Part shown: positions 34,294 through 43,358 of the stretch, in pieces | Layout: each line of letters starts with the position of its first letter | How positions within the stretch are numbered: the stretch's first letter is position 1 | Assembly (NCBI RefSeq): GCF_007997015.1 | Contig: NZ_VOSM01000012.1 | Coordinates: 1-64,000, forward strand | Length of the DNA: 64,000 bases | Reading direction: 5' to 3' | Source of the DNA: Lujinxingia vulgaris | GTDB lineage: Bacteria > Myxococcota_A > Bradymonadia > Bradymonadales > Bradymonadaceae | The notes under the pieces: generated by a model | The model's input: the letters and a program-made list of their open reading frames with translations, nothing else | Told to the model about the DNA's origin: nothing | Database searches by the model: none | Position numbers and translations under genes: made by a program

Positions 34294-35139
34294 ATGAGCG
34301 CGTTTTTTGATCTTTTCGAAAAGCCTGAAGGCCCGGGGGCAGGCGTAGCGCCGGCGGTGGCGTTGACGATTGCCGGCAGCGACAGCGGGGGCGGCGCGGG
34401 TATCCAGGCTGACTTAAAGACCTTTGCGGCCTGCGGGGTCTTTGGCACGAGCGTGCTCACGCTGCTCACCGCGCAGAACACCGTGGGCGTGACGGCGGTG
34501 GAGATGGTCTCGGAGACGATGGTGCGCGCGCAGCTCGACGCGGTGCTGGGCGACCTCAAGCCCACCGCGGCCAAGACCGGGGCGCTGGGCTCGGAGGCGA
34601 TGATCGGGTGTGTGGTCGAGTATCTGGAAGATCATCCGATGGAGCGCCTGGTGGTCGATCCGGTGATGATCTCCAAGCACGGGGAGCCGCTGATGCCGCC
34701 CTCAGCCTTTAAGGCGCTGCGCGAGAAGTTATTGCGCCATGCGCTGATCGTGACGCCCAACCGTTTTGAGGCCGGGCATCTCACGGGCATGAGCGAGGTG
34801 GAGAGCGTGCAGGATATGAAAGAAGCCGCCAAACGCCTGCACGGCGCCGGCGCGAAGAACGTGGTGATCAAGGGCGGGCATTTTGAGCGCATCGTGCGCG
34901 ATGTGTTTTACGATGGCTCGGGCTTTGTGGAGTTCGGGGCGGATCGGGTGGACTCCAAAAGGGTGCACGGCTCGGGCTGCACGTTTTCGGCGGCGATCTG
35001 CGCGCGGCTCGCCAAGGGCGATGCGCTGGTGGATGCGGTGGCCTTTGCCCGCGAGTTCATCAGCGAGGCGATCGAGAAGGCACCGAAGGTCGGTGAGGGA
35101 ATCTCGCCGGTGAATCCGATGCACGGGGTGTGGCGGTGA
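34294..35139 (+). CDS. thiD: Hydroxymethylpyrimidine / phosphomethylpyrimidine kinase
   Basis: 281 aa ribokinase-like enzyme of thiamine synthesis that phosphorylates HMP and HMP-P. Motifs: [19 protein letters not shown] near residue 24, [28 protein letters not shown] and the anion-hole [11 protein letters not shown]. It has about 20 extra N-terminal residues compared with the family. It is coupled to uppS upstream and overlaps murF-alr downstream. No TPP riboswitch is seen, which fits its place inside an operon whose other genes serve the cell wall. Confidence 0.94.
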   Translation: MSAFFDLFEKPEGPGAGVAPAVALTIAGSDSGGGAGIQADLKTFAACGVFGTSVLTLLTAQNTVGVTAVEMVSETMVRAQLDAVLGDLKPTAAKTGALGSEAMIGCVVEYLEDHPMERLVVDPVMISKHGEPLMPPSAFKALREKLLRHALIVTPNRFEAGHLTGMSEVESVQDMKEAAKRLHGAGAKNVVIKGGHFERIVRDVFYDGSGFVEFGADRVDSKRVHGSGCTFSAAICARLAKGDALVDAVAFAREFISEAIEKAPKVGEGISPVNPMHGVWR

Positions 35140-37826
35140 GCAGCAAAAAGAGGTCGGTTGCGAGTGGCGAGTCGGCCGCGCGGCTGACACTGGGGGAGGT
35201 GGCGCGCTGGGCCAACGGGAAGCTCGACGGGGGGGATCCGGACACCGAGATCAGCGAAGTTGTGGTGGATTCGCGGCGGCTTCTGGCCGCCGGCGCGCTC
35301 TTTGTGGCGCTGGAGGGTCCGCGTTTTGACGGGCATGCGTATGTGCGACAGGCCCTGGAGTCGGGGGCGGGCGCGGCGCTTGTGCATCACGGGCGTCGGG
35401 AGGAGTTCGGCGAGGGCTCGCTGATTCGGGTGGCGGACACGCGGGCGGCGTTGCAGGCGATCGCGGCGGCCTGGCGGGCAAAGTTCGACATTCCGGTGGT
35501 GGCTATCACCGGCTCCAACGGCAAGACGATTGTCAAAGATATGCTGGCGAGTATGCTGGCGCGGGGCCATACGGTGCATGCGAGCCCGGGGAGCTACAAC
35601 TCCCAGGTGGGGGTGCCGCTGACCTTGTTGGGCATTCGGCCGGTGCATGATGTGGCGCTGGTGGAGGTGGGCATCAGCCAGCGCGGAGAGATGGCCCGGC
35701 AGGTGGCGATGGTGCGGCCGACCCACGGGATTTTGACGAATATCGGATCGGCGCACGCCGCGGGTCTGGGGGATGCGCGGGGGATCGCCGAAGAAAAGAT
35801 GCGTCTTTTTGAGGGGTTGGAGCCCGGCCGACTGGTCGTTTTACGTGAGGTTTTCGAGGAATTTTCGGACCTGTTTCACGTGAAACCGCACCTTGTGGAC
35901 GCGGCGATCGAGGGGGAGATCGCGGTCGATCAGGCGTTTGGAGGTGCGTTTGAAGCAAGAGATAACGCGGGGGAAGAGGGGCTCTCGGAGCCCGGCGATG
36001 GCGAGGTCAGTGAGACTCCGGAGGAGGCTGAGGGGCGCGCATTCACTGGCGATGGCGAGGATGGGTTAAGCGTTGCTCGCCAGGTGCAGGCCCTGGCTTC
36101 GGGCTGGCGTTTTGAGCTGGCGTTGGCGGGGAGGGGCAGCCGGGAGGTACGCCTGCGGGTGCCCGGAGCGCATAATGTACAAAACGCCTCGGTGGCCGCG
36201 GCGATGGCCGGGATCCTGGGTGCCTCGATGAACGAGGTGGTGGGCGGGCTGGAGCGTTTTGAACTCAGCGAGATGCGCCTGCAGATGCATACGACGAGCG
36301 GGGGCGTGACGCTGATCAACGACGCCTACAACGCCGACCCGGCCAGCGCGCGGGCGGCCCTGGAGGTGCTGCGGAACTTCTCGGCGGGGCAGCGCAGCGT
36401 AGCGATCTTAGGGGATATGCTCGATCTGGGCGCCCGCGCCGAGGAGGCACATCGGGAGCTGGGGAGGACGGTGGCGCGCCATAAAATCGACGCGCTCTAC
36501 CTGCTCGGGGAGCTCGCAAAATACATTGGCGAGGGGGCGGTGGAGGCGGGCATGGACCCGGCGCGCATTCACCAGGCGGGAGGGCTGGAGGCGCTCAACC
36601 GCGTGCTGGAAGAGCGTCTTGTGGCGGGTGATGTGGTGCTCTTTAAGGCCAGCCGCACCATCGGGCTCGACCGCGCCGCGCGCCATCTTCTGGAGAGTGT
36701 GGCGCCTACGCGGCTGTCGATCGATCTGGGGACGATCCGCGACAATTACCACGCGCTCAGCCGTCATCTGGGCGATGAGGTGGGGGTGATGGCTGTGGTC
36801 AAGAGTTTTGGCTACGGCAATGATGCCACCCGGGTCTCGCAGCTTTTGGCGCGCCAGGGGGTGCGGGCGCTGGCGGTGGCGTATCCGGATGAGGCAATTC
36901 CGCTGAGGCGGCGCGGGATTCGCCTGCCGATTCTCGTGACCAATGTGCAGGCGGCGGAGGCCGATAAGATCGTCAAATACGACCTCACAGCGCTGATTTA
37001 TGCGCTGCCCGTGGCTCGCGCGCTGCAAATGCAGGCGCGCCGGGCTGGCAGGGAGGTCGATGTGCACCTGGAGATCGACAGCGGCATGCGCCGGGTGGGG
37101 CTTCGCCCGGAGGATGCGGTGGCGTTTGGCAAAAAGGTCGCCGGGATGAGCGGGCTGCGCATCGGCGGGGTGATGACGCATCTGGCCGCAGCCGACGATC
37201 CCGACGAAGACGCCTTCACCCACCGGCAGCTCGACGCGTTTGACGGGGTGCTCGAGGGTTTGCGCGCCGCGGGAGTGCCCACAGGCGTTGTGCACGCGGC
37301 GAACACGGCGGCGGCCTGGCGACACTGGCGCGCGCGCTACTCGATGGTGCGCGTGGGGCTTGGACTTTACGGGCTTCACCCCTCGGAGGCGGTGGGCGAT
37401 GAGGCCCGCGGAGTGCGCCCGGCGCTGCGCTTTACCACGCGGATATTGCATCTGCAGCAGGTGGAGCCCGGCGACACGGTGGGCTACGGGCGCACCTGGC
37501 GCTGCGAAGGGCAGGCTCGCCGGCTCGCGACGATCGCGGTGGGTTACAACGACGGCTTCCCGCGCTTTTTGTCGAATGGTGGCGAGGTGATGGTGGGGGG
37601 AAGACGCTGCCCGGTGGTGGGCAACGTGTGTATGGATGTGGCGATGATCGACGTCACCGATGCCGGGCAGGTGCGGGTGGGCGATGAGGTGCTGCTCTTT
37701 GGCGAGGCGACGCCCGGCGGCCCCTCGATCGCGGTGGAGGAGTGGGCCGAGCGCGGTCACACGATCTCGTACGAGCTGCTCTGCCGCATCTCACCGCGGG
37801 TGCGACGCATCTTTCTGACGGAATGA
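35136..37826 (+). CDS. MurF-alanine racemase fusion
   Basis: 896 aa. Residues 1 to about 520 are MurF, which adds D-Ala-D-Ala to the peptidoglycan precursor: ITGSNGKT P-loop (near 124), PGSYNSQVGVPLTLL, VEVGISQRGEM, NIGSAHAAG, INDAYNADPAS. From about 525 the rest is an alanine racemase, with the PLP lysine (near 556) in VVKSFGYG, and GYGRTW and SYELLCRISPRVRR. Such fusions are known in Bacteroidetes and some deltaproteobacteria. Unusual: an insertion of about 60 acidic, low-complexity residues in the MurF central domain (about 255-315), right after a parS-like site at 35872. GTG 35136 overlaps the thiD stop (GTGA); GTG 35130 is an alternative. Confidence 0.93.
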   Translation: MSSKKRSVASGESAARLTLGEVARWANGKLDGGDPDTEISEVVVDSRRLLAAGALFVALEGPRFDGHAYVRQALESGAGAALVHHGRREEFGEGSLIRVADTRAALQAIAAAWRAKFDIPVVAITGSNGKTIVKDMLASMLARGHTVHASPGSYNSQVGVPLTLLGIRPVHDVALVEVGISQRGEMARQVAMVRPTHGILTNIGSAHAAGLGDARGIAEEKMRLFEGLEPGRLVVLREVFEEFSDLFHVKPHLVDAAIEGEIAVDQAFGGAFEARDNAGEEGLSEPGDGEVSETPEEAEGRAFTGDGEDGLSVARQVQALASGWRFELALAGRGSREVRLRVPGAHNVQNASVAAAMAGILGASMNEVVGGLERFELSEMRLQMHTTSGGVTLINDAYNADPASARAALEVLRNFSAGQRSVAILGDMLDLGARAEEAHRELGRTVARHKIDALYLLGELAKYIGEGAVEAGMDPARIHQAGGLEALNRVLEERLVAGDVVLFKASRTIGLDRAARHLLESVAPTRLSIDLGTIRDNYHALSRHLGDEVGVMAVVKSFGYGNDATRVSQLLARQGVRALAVAYPDEAIPLRRRGIRLPILVTNVQAAEADKIVKYDLTALIYALPVARALQMQARRAGREVDVHLEIDSGMRRVGLRPEDAVAFGKKVAGMSGLRIGGVMTHLAAADDPDEDAFTHRQLDAFDGVLEGLRAAGVPTGVVHAANTAAAWRHWRARYSMVRVGLGLYGLHPSEAVGDEARGVRPALRFTTRILHLQQVEPGDTVGYGRTWRCEGQARRLATIAVGYNDGFPRFLSNGGEVMVGGRRCPVVGNVCMDVAMIDVTDAGQVRVGDEVLLFGEATPGGPSIAVEEWAERGHTISYELLCRISPRVRRIFLTE
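35872..35887. promoter_or_regulatory. parS-like site 3, inside murF-alr
   Basis: TGTTTCACGTGAAACC matches the parS consensus at 15 of 16 positions with the perfect 14-bp palindrome. It lies within coding sequence and encodes LFHVKP. parS sites in coding regions are normal for chromosomal ParB systems. Confidence 0.85.
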
Positions 37827-38063
37827 TCGCGGGCCAACCCACCGCACCCTCTTTTTGAACCTCAGGGCTAAAAAAACACGCCAGCCGGGCTCGCCGCGTC
37901 CGGTGAGGGTGCGCAGCTTTAAGGAAGGTCTGAAAAAAGTCGGGGGACGTCGTGTCGGTGTCAGCGTCCGAGTTCTGGGGCTCAGAGCCGACTTCCGCTG
38001 GAAGAGTGCCGCCGGCTTGCTTGTTGCGTAACAGGGCTTATGTTAACTTCGTACGGTAGGCCC

Positions 38064-38136
38064 GTACTACGCACTGCGCAGAGGTTGAGGCTGCTGAACG
38101 CAGCAGATGTGGCATCAACGCGAGCTCAGAGCGTAA
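38064..38136 (+). repeat. Palindromic element family B, shortened copy B3
   Basis: About 73 bp. GTACTACGCACTGCGCAGAGGTTGAG at the left matches the left end of copy B2; GAACGCAGCAGATGTGGCATCAACG and AGCTCAGAGCGTAA match its right end. The central part with the apical hairpin is missing, so it is an internally deleted copy. It sits in the leader of infC, within the 37827-38164 gap; the rest of that gap shows nothing else I recognise. Confidence 0.75.
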
Positions 38137-38154
38137 AAAACAACCAACCCTTGA

Positions 38155-38167
38155 GGAGGTCATTATT
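38155..38167 (+). promoter_or_regulatory. infC ribosome binding site with AUU start
   Basis: GGAGGT at 38155-38160 is followed by CATTATT. The second ATT (38165) has ideal spacing, and translation from it gives the canonical IF3 N-terminus. An AUU start in infC is the classic basis of IF3 autoregulation in E. coli. Confidence 0.88.
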
Positions 38168-38713
38168 CGCCGGAGCAATCACAACGATCGCAATAACGCG
38201 GGACAACGCGTCAACCACTCCATTCGTGCATCCGAGGTTCGGGTGATCTCGCCGGATGGCGAGCAGCTGGGGATCATGCATCCCAATGAGGCTCGCGATA
38301 AGGCCAAGGAATTTGGCCTGGATCTGGTGGAGGTTGCGCCCAATTCGCGCCCGCCGGTCTGCCGCATCATGGACTTTGGTAAGTACCAGTACGACCAGTC
38401 CAAGAAGGCGGCCGCATCGCGCTCGACGCGCGTGCAGCTCAAGACCGTGCAGCTGCGTCCGAACACCGATGATCACGATATGGACGTGAAGTTGCGCCGC
38501 GCCAAGAAGTTCTTGGAGGGCGGCAACCAGGTGCGATTTGTCATGCGAATGCGAGGCCGCGAGCGCGCCTACACCCAGCGTTGGGTGGAGCATCTTGGCG
38601 AGCTGTTGGCTGATTTTTCCGAGAACTACGAGACGCCCATCAACGTGGTGTCGTCTCCCCGCGGAGAAGGCTGGAGGATCCATGCGATCGTCGAGCCTGC
38701 TTCGACCTCATAA
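38165..38713 (+). CDS. infC: Translation initiation factor IF-3
   Basis: 182 aa from an AUU start. IF3 binds the 30S subunit and checks the start codon. N-terminal domain: IRASEVRVISPDGEQLGI, AKEFGLDLVEVAP, PVCRIMDFGKYQY. C-terminal domain: KTVQLRPNTDDHDMDVKL, GNQVRFVMRMRGRE. A prediction limited to ATG/GTG/TTG would start at GTG 38243 and lose 26 residues, including the conserved IRASEVR segment. Length from AUU is close to the 180 aa of E. coli IF3. rpmI and rplT, which usually follow infC, are absent; a terminator follows instead. Self-regulation through the rare start is expected, not shown. Confidence 0.95.
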   Translation: MRRSNHNDRNNAGQRVNHSIRASEVRVISPDGEQLGIMHPNEARDKAKEFGLDLVEVAPNSRPPVCRIMDFGKYQYDQSKKAAASRSTRVQLKTVQLRPNTDDHDMDVKLRRAKKFLEGGNQVRFVMRMRGRERAYTQRWVEHLGELLADFSENYETPINVVSSPRGEGWRIHAIVEPASTS

Positions 38714-38814
38714 GGGTCAGGCACCGACCCGATGTTGCGTGAGCCCGATGAGGCCGGCTCCGGGTCAGGTGTAGAGCGCGTTGGGTGCGATGTACCCGAC
38801 GCGGCACGATAGGA

Positions 38815-38853
38815 GATCCGGCGATCGCGAGACGATCGCCGGATCTTTTTTTT
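38815..38853 (+). terminator. Rho-independent terminator after infC
   Basis: GATCCGGCGATCG (38815-38827), CGAGA loop, CGATCGCCGGATC (38833-38845), then eight T. A 13-bp perfect stem. Confidence 0.95.
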
Positions 38854-38965
38854 GGCCCCGATTGGCGCCCTGACGGCGTTGCCCCAGATCGAAGGCCGAC
38901 GTATGATGCGCGCGCAAGTGCCGCGCGGACGACGATCAGGCAACCCACAGGCGTTGATAAACGTG

Positions 38966-40600
38966 ATGGATCAACGAGCAGCAATCGACAGACTAAGGGA
39001 GCGTTTTGAGGCGCTCTCCGAGCCCGAAAGCGCCCACAGCGAGGGCAGCGCGAAGATCGCGCAGGGCCTTTCCGAAATCATCGGAGAGCTCGACGAGGAC
39101 GGCACCGACGCCACGCGCGTTGACGTGATCGTGCGCGGCCTCTCGGGGCTGGCCGACTTCTTGAGCGCCCGCCAGGCGGCGAGTGTGAAGGCGCCGACCA
39201 AGGCGAAGGCTTCAGGCGGCGCAGCCGCCGGGCTGGAGCAGTTTGTGGAGGCCTTCCAGCAGGAGGCCAGCCGCAGGCTCACCGGGTTGTCGATCGCGAT
39301 GATGGGGATCTTCAGCGAGCATGGCTCCGAAGAAGCGCTGCAGCAGTCGACCTCACACCTGCACGCGATCCGCGGTGGCGCGGCGATGCTGGGCTTAAAG
39401 CCCGTGGCCGAAGTGACCGGGACGATGGAGCAGGTGCTCGTGGCGATGCGCAAGGTTGAGCCGGGCAAACGCGCCTGGCCCACCAAGACCCTGCTGCGCG
39501 GCTATGCGCTGATCGAAGACGCCGCCCGCGAGAAGGGCGCGCGCATCGATGAGGTGCAGGCCGACGAGATCGTGCAGGAGCTTCGCAAAACCCTCGGTGA
39601 GCTCGGGCAGACCCGGCAGGCCGGGGAGTCGAAGAGCGGCGCGGCGGTGCTGATGCCCGCGAAGCAGGCGAGCACCGGACCGAACGCAGCTGAAAAAGCG
39701 CCGGAGCAGGCGAAAAGCACCGAAGAGGACGCGGCCCCGGAGATTCCGGCCGAGATCGAAGGCGTGGCCGAAGTCACCGATGTGGAAGATGGGCCTGCAC
39801 CGGAGGTGTTGGAGCAACGCATCCTGGTGGTCGACGATATCCCCACGATTGCAGCGAGCGTGGGCTTCTTGCTCTCCGATCTGGAGGTGCCCATCGACAT
39901 CGCCGAGAACGGTGAAGAGGCGCTGCAGATGTTGCAGGAGCAGGCCTACTCGCTGGTGATCTCGGATGTGGATATGCCGCGGATGGACGGTGTGGCGCTC
40001 ACACGGATGGTGCGCTCGACGCCGGGGCTCGACCACATCCCGGTGATTTTGCTCACGAGCCTGGACCACCCCGAGCAGCGCGAGGCGGGACTGAAGGCCG
40101 GGGCGATCGATTATCTGATCAAGGGCTCCATTGGTGGCGGAGAGCTGGTCAACCGCGTGCAGGAGATCCTGACGGTCGCGCCTTATGTGGAGCGTCAGGA
40201 GACGGTGCGTAAGCAGCGCATTCTGGTGGCGGAAGATACCGAGACGGTGGCGGCCTCGATCGCGTTTGTGCTCTCGGAGGGGCCTTACGACATTGTGCTG
40301 GCGACCGACGGTAAAGATGCGCTCTCGAGGATCAAACAGGCCGAGTACGACCTGTTGATCACCGACATGCAGATGCCCTATATGAGCGGCACGGAGCTTG
40401 TGCGCGCGGTGCGCGGGCTGGGCACCTTTGATGACCTGCCGATCGTGATGCTCACAAGTGTTCAAGAAGAAGAGGAGATCGCGCAGGCGGTCTCAGCCGG
40501 GGTGAATCGCTACTTGATTAAGGGCGAGATCGCCGGCGGGAAGTTACTCAACCTGGTGGAAGAGCTGCTGGCCGCCGATCGCGAAGCGCTCGACGTTTAA
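38966..40600 (+). CDS. Hpt and double receiver-domain signalling protein
   Basis: About 544 aa. Residues about 88-190 look like an Hpt (phosphotransfer) domain, with HAIRGGAAMLGL and the phosphorylatable His near residue 133. An acidic Ala/Glu linker follows, then two receiver domains with acceptor Asp near 333 (SDVDMPRMDG) and 466 (TDMQMPYMSG). No kinase or DNA-binding output domain is present, so it would work as a relay or phosphate sink, with partners elsewhere. Start: ATG 38966 by position of the conserved sequence; ATGs at 38903 and 38906 are alternatives and the ribosome binding site is weak. A CheY-like gene follows 29 bp later. Confidence 0.82.
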   Translation: MDQRAAIDRLRERFEALSEPESAHSEGSAKIAQGLSEIIGELDEDGTDATRVDVIVRGLSGLADFLSARQAASVKAPTKAKASGGAAAGLEQFVEAFQQEASRRLTGLSIAMMGIFSEHGSEEALQQSTSHLHAIRGGAAMLGLKPVAEVTGTMEQVLVAMRKVEPGKRAWPTKTLLRGYALIEDAAREKGARIDEVQADEIVQELRKTLGELGQTRQAGESKSGAAVLMPAKQASTGPNAAEKAPEQAKSTEEDAAPEIPAEIEGVAEVTDVEDGPAPEVLEQRILVVDDIPTIAASVGFLLSDLEVPIDIAENGEEALQMLQEQAYSLVISDVDMPRMDGVALTRMVRSTPGLDHIPVILLTSLDHPEQREAGLKAGAIDYLIKGSIGGGELVNRVQEILTVAPYVERQETVRKQRILVAEDTETVAASIAFVLSEGPYDIVLATDGKDALSRIKQAEYDLLITDMQMPYMSGTELVRAVRGLGTFDDLPIVMLTSVQEEEEIAQAVSAGVNRYLIKGEIAGGKLLNLVEELLAADREALDV

Positions 40601-40629
40601 GCGGCGGTGAGGCCAGAGGAAAGGGATTC

Positions 40630-41001
40630 ATGGCGCGGGTATTGATCGTTGAAGACAGTCCGTTGATCGTGCAGATGCTCACGATGGTGTGCCAGGGGGC
40701 GGGCCATGATGTGGTGGCGTGTGAGCGTTTTGGGGAGGTCGGTGAGGTCGCCGGGCAGGGCTTTGATGTGGTGATCACGGACCTGAACCTGCCGGAAGTT
40801 CCGGGGGATGACACCGTGCGCGCGTTGCGGGAGATCGGGGGGCTTGCGAGCTTGCCGGTGATCATTGTGTCGGGGCGTCCGCGCGCCGAGCTTGAGCAGA
40901 TCGCCGCGGAGCGCGGGGCGCAGGGGGCGTTGTCCAAAGATGACGGCATGCCGGTGATCGCGGCGGAGCTTCCGCCGATGATCGCCAGCCTGATCGGCTG
41001 A
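40630..41001 (+). CDS. Single-domain response regulator (CheY-like)
   Basis: 123 aa, one receiver domain. Acidic pocket in VLIVEDSPL, acceptor Asp in VITDLNLPE (near 54), and the conserved Lys in GALSKDDG. It has no output domain, so it acts by protein contact. AGAGGAAAGGG upstream of the ATG is a strong ribosome binding site. It is probably co-transcribed with the Hpt-REC-REC gene. It converges with the type III export operon; the gap of 13 bp has no terminator. Confidence 0.9.
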   Translation: MARVLIVEDSPLIVQMLTMVCQGAGHDVVACERFGEVGEVAGQGFDVVITDLNLPEVPGDDTVRALREIGGLASLPVIIVSGRPRAELEQIAAERGAQGALSKDDGMPVIAAELPPMIASLIG

Positions 41002-41014
41002 GGCCGACCGAAGG

Positions 41015-41419
41015 TCAGGACGCGACAAAAGGGGCGGGGCAGCATCGCAGCAGAGCGCGCGCGCGCTTCGCGCGCGGATCGTCGCGTGGCACGAGCCGGC
41101 AGAGCTCGGTGATGGCGTGGCGCGCGGCGTCCGGCTCGGCGCAGAGGACCTGAACTTCGGCCAGCGCGAGCCAGGTCTGAGGACGGCGGTCGCCATGGCG
41201 AGTGGCCTGGGTCAGCGCCTGGACTGCGTCGCTTAAGCGCCCTCGTCGACGCAATGATTCGCCCAGGTAGTACCAGGCCGGACCATCGGTGGCGTCGAGG
41301 CTGAGCAGCCCGCGGGTGAGGGCTTCGCTTTTGTGGAGGTGGCCGCGCTCCAGATGCCAGTAGGCGAGCTGCAGGATGGCGCGGCGCGCGGTGTGATCGA
41401 GGGTGGGTGCGGGGTTCAT
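41015..41419 (-). CDS. TPR protein, possible type III secretion chaperone
   Basis: 134 aa, three tetratricopeptide-like helix pairs: LQLAYWHLERGHLHKSEALTRGLL, AWYYLGESLRRRGRLSDAVQALTQA and TWLALAEVQVLCAEPDAARHAI. The layout is that of LcrH/SycD class II chaperones, which hold translocator proteins for type III secretion. It overlaps the sctU stop (ATGA) and is the last gene of the export operon. The chaperone role is inferred from the fold and position; a general TPR adaptor is possible. Confidence 0.75.
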   Translation of the reverse strand: MNPAPTLDHTARRAILQLAYWHLERGHLHKSEALTRGLLSLDATDGPAWYYLGESLRRRGRLSDAVQALTQATRHGDRRPQTWLALAEVQVLCAEPDAARHAITELCRLVPRDDPRAKRARALLRCCPAPFVAS

Positions 41420-42486
41420 GGGTGTCCCGGGTGTGAATGCGACTCGGCGTCGCGCAGGCTGTAGACGTGGCGCAAAATCTCGGCCACCGGCTCAAAGAAG
41501 GCTTCGGGGATCTCGGTGTCTTCGCCGAGCTCGACCAGCGCGCGAGCCAGCGAGACGTTCTGGACTACGGGGATGTTGTGGCGGTAGGCCGCGCGTTTGA
41601 TGACCTGGGCGGTCACGCCGCGGCCGCAGGCGACGATGGTGGGCGCGCGCATCGCGTTCTGGTCGTAGCTGATGGCCACGGCGACGTGGGTGGGGTTGAC
41701 GACGACGGCGTCGGCGTCGCGCACGCGCGCCAGGCCGTTGCCGGCGGTGAGCTCGCGGTGAAGTTGTTTGCGTTTGCCCTTGAGCTGGCCGTCGCCTTCG
41801 CTCTCTTTGTGCTCGCGTTTGATCTCGTGTTTGGCCATGCGCAGTCCTTTGGTGAAGTTGTAGCGCTGCAGGAGAAGATCGCAGATGCCAAAGACGACCA
41901 GGCCGGCGACCAGGTGGGTGGTGAGCTCGAAGGTGGCTTTTGAGAGGGCGCTCAGCGCGCCGAGCAGCGATCCGCCCGGGGCGCGGGAGACCGGTGGCAA
42001 CCAGTCGCCCAGGATGCCGTAGCCCACAAAGCCCATCAGACTGAGTTTGAGGAGGTTTTTGATCAGCTCGACGACGCGATCTTTGGAGACGAGTTTTTTG
42101 GCGCCCTGGATGGGGTCGAGGCGCTGCGGATCGGGGATCAGGGGCTTGATGACGAGCATCGCGCCAACTTGCAGGTAGGTGGCGAGTGCGGCGGCGACAA
42201 AGGCCGCGCCGAGTACGGGGGCCAGCGCGCGGGCCATGCTCTGCAGAGCCTCCCAAAGCAGGGGGCCGATATGCGTGACGTCGAGGTCGTGGCGAGTGGC
42301 CAGCTCGATGGCGCGGGCGCTTAAGCCGGCCAACTCCAGGGCGATGAGCGGCAGGGTGAGGGTGAGGGTGGCCAGGGCGATGAGCATCACGGCGACGCCC
42401 GTAAACTCCTGAGATTTGGCGACTTTTCCGTCTTTTCGGGCGTCGCGAAGTTTTTTGGGTGTGGGTTCTTCGGTTTTTTCGCTCAC
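41416..42486 (-). CDS. sctU: Type III export apparatus switch protein SctU/FlhB
   Basis: 356 aa. Four N-terminal transmembrane helices, then a cytoplasmic domain with the autocleavage site NPTH (in VVVNPTHVAVAI), which controls substrate switching. N-terminus KTEEPTPKKLRDARKDGKVAKS is typical. GTG start at 42486 overlapping the end of sctT (GTGA), showing coupling. The residue after the cleavage site and the cytoplasmic domain are intact, so a working switch is expected. Whether it serves an injectisome or a flagellum cannot be told from this gene alone. Confidence 0.94.
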   Translation of the reverse strand: MSEKTEEPTPKKLRDARKDGKVAKSQEFTGVAVMLIALATLTLTLPLIALELAGLSARAIELATRHDLDVTHIGPLLWEALQSMARALAPVLGAAFVAAALATYLQVGAMLVIKPLIPDPQRLDPIQGAKKLVSKDRVVELIKNLLKLSLMGFVGYGILGDWLPPVSRAPGGSLLGALSALSKATFELTTHLVAGLVVFGICDLLLQRYNFTKGLRMAKHEIKREHKESEGDGQLKGKRKQLHRELTAGNGLARVRDADAVVVNPTHVAVAISYDQNAMRAPTIVACGRGVTAQVIKRAAYRHNIPVVQNVSLARALVELGEDTEIPEAFFEPVAEILRHVYSLRDAESHSHPGHP

Positions 42487-43334
42487 GGGTCGCCTCCCAT
42501 CATGGTGGGGAGGGCGTGAAGGAGCGCGATGTCGTCGAGGGCGCGATCCATAAAGAGATCGAGGAGCACGTCGAGGCCGAGCAGCATGACGGCTACGGCG
42601 ATGGCGGCTTTCAGGGGCATGCCCAGGAAGAAGACGTTGATCTGGGGAGCGGACTTGTTGACCAGCGCCAAAAAGACGTTAACGAGCAAGATCGCAGCGA
42701 TGACCGGGAAGGCCATGAGCACGCCGAGCGCGATGGCCTCTACGCTCAGGCGCAGGATGAGGTCGGCGGTCTCGGCAAACATCGCAGCGCCTTCGCCCAC
42801 CGGTGCCGGGAGCAGGGCCTGCGGGGGGAGGCGCTCAAAACTTTTGGCCAGGCCCCATAAAAAGACGCGGTGGCCGCCCAGGGTGAAGAAGGTGACGATG
42901 CTCAGCTGCAGCAAGAAGTTCGTGCTGGGGGAGACGCGCTCGGGGAGCTGGGGGACGAGGCTTGTGGCCTGGGTGAGCCCGGCGTTGTTGTCGATGAGCT
43001 GGCCGGCAACTTTGATGGCCTCAAAGCTCAATGAGGCGACGAAGGCCAGGGTGAAGCCCACGAGCACTTCTTTGAGCAGCAGCACGGTGAGCAGCGCGCT
43101 GCTCTCGGGAAGCTCGGCGCCGGCACCCTGCATCCAGACGGTGGGGAAGATGAGCGCGCCCAGCGTGATGGTCAGCGCGAGCTTGACCGTCTGCGGGGTG
43201 GCCTTGCCGCCGAAGTAGGGCACCATCTGTACGATGGGGATCAGGCGCGCGGCGATGAGCGCGGCCAGGGCCACGGCCTCAAAGGCCATCGTCTGCAGGG
43301 CGGTGTTTTGTAAAAAGCCGGAGAGCTCGCTCAT
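42483..43334 (-). CDS. sctT: Type III export apparatus protein SctT/FliR
   Basis: 283 aa with about six to eight transmembrane helices. Part of the export gate with SctR and SctS. Typical stretches: ARLIPIVQMVPYFGGKATPQTVKLAL, EVLVGFTLAFVASLSFEAIKVAGQLID, NKSAPQINVFFLGMPLK. ATG 43334. Order sctR-sctS-sctT-sctU on one strand, with gaps of 24 bp or overlaps. Confidence 0.93.
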   Translation of the reverse strand: MSELSGFLQNTALQTMAFEAVALAALIAARLIPIVQMVPYFGGKATPQTVKLALTITLGALIFPTVWMQGAGAELPESSALLTVLLLKEVLVGFTLAFVASLSFEAIKVAGQLIDNNAGLTQATSLVPQLPERVSPSTNFLLQLSIVTFFTLGGHRVFLWGLAKSFERLPPQALLPAPVGEGAAMFAETADLILRLSVEAIALGVLMAFPVIAAILLVNVFLALVNKSAPQINVFFLGMPLKAAIAVAVMLLGLDVLLDLFMDRALDDIALLHALPTMMGGDP

Positions 43335-43358
43335 GGCGCGTCTTGGGCTGAGGGCCGG

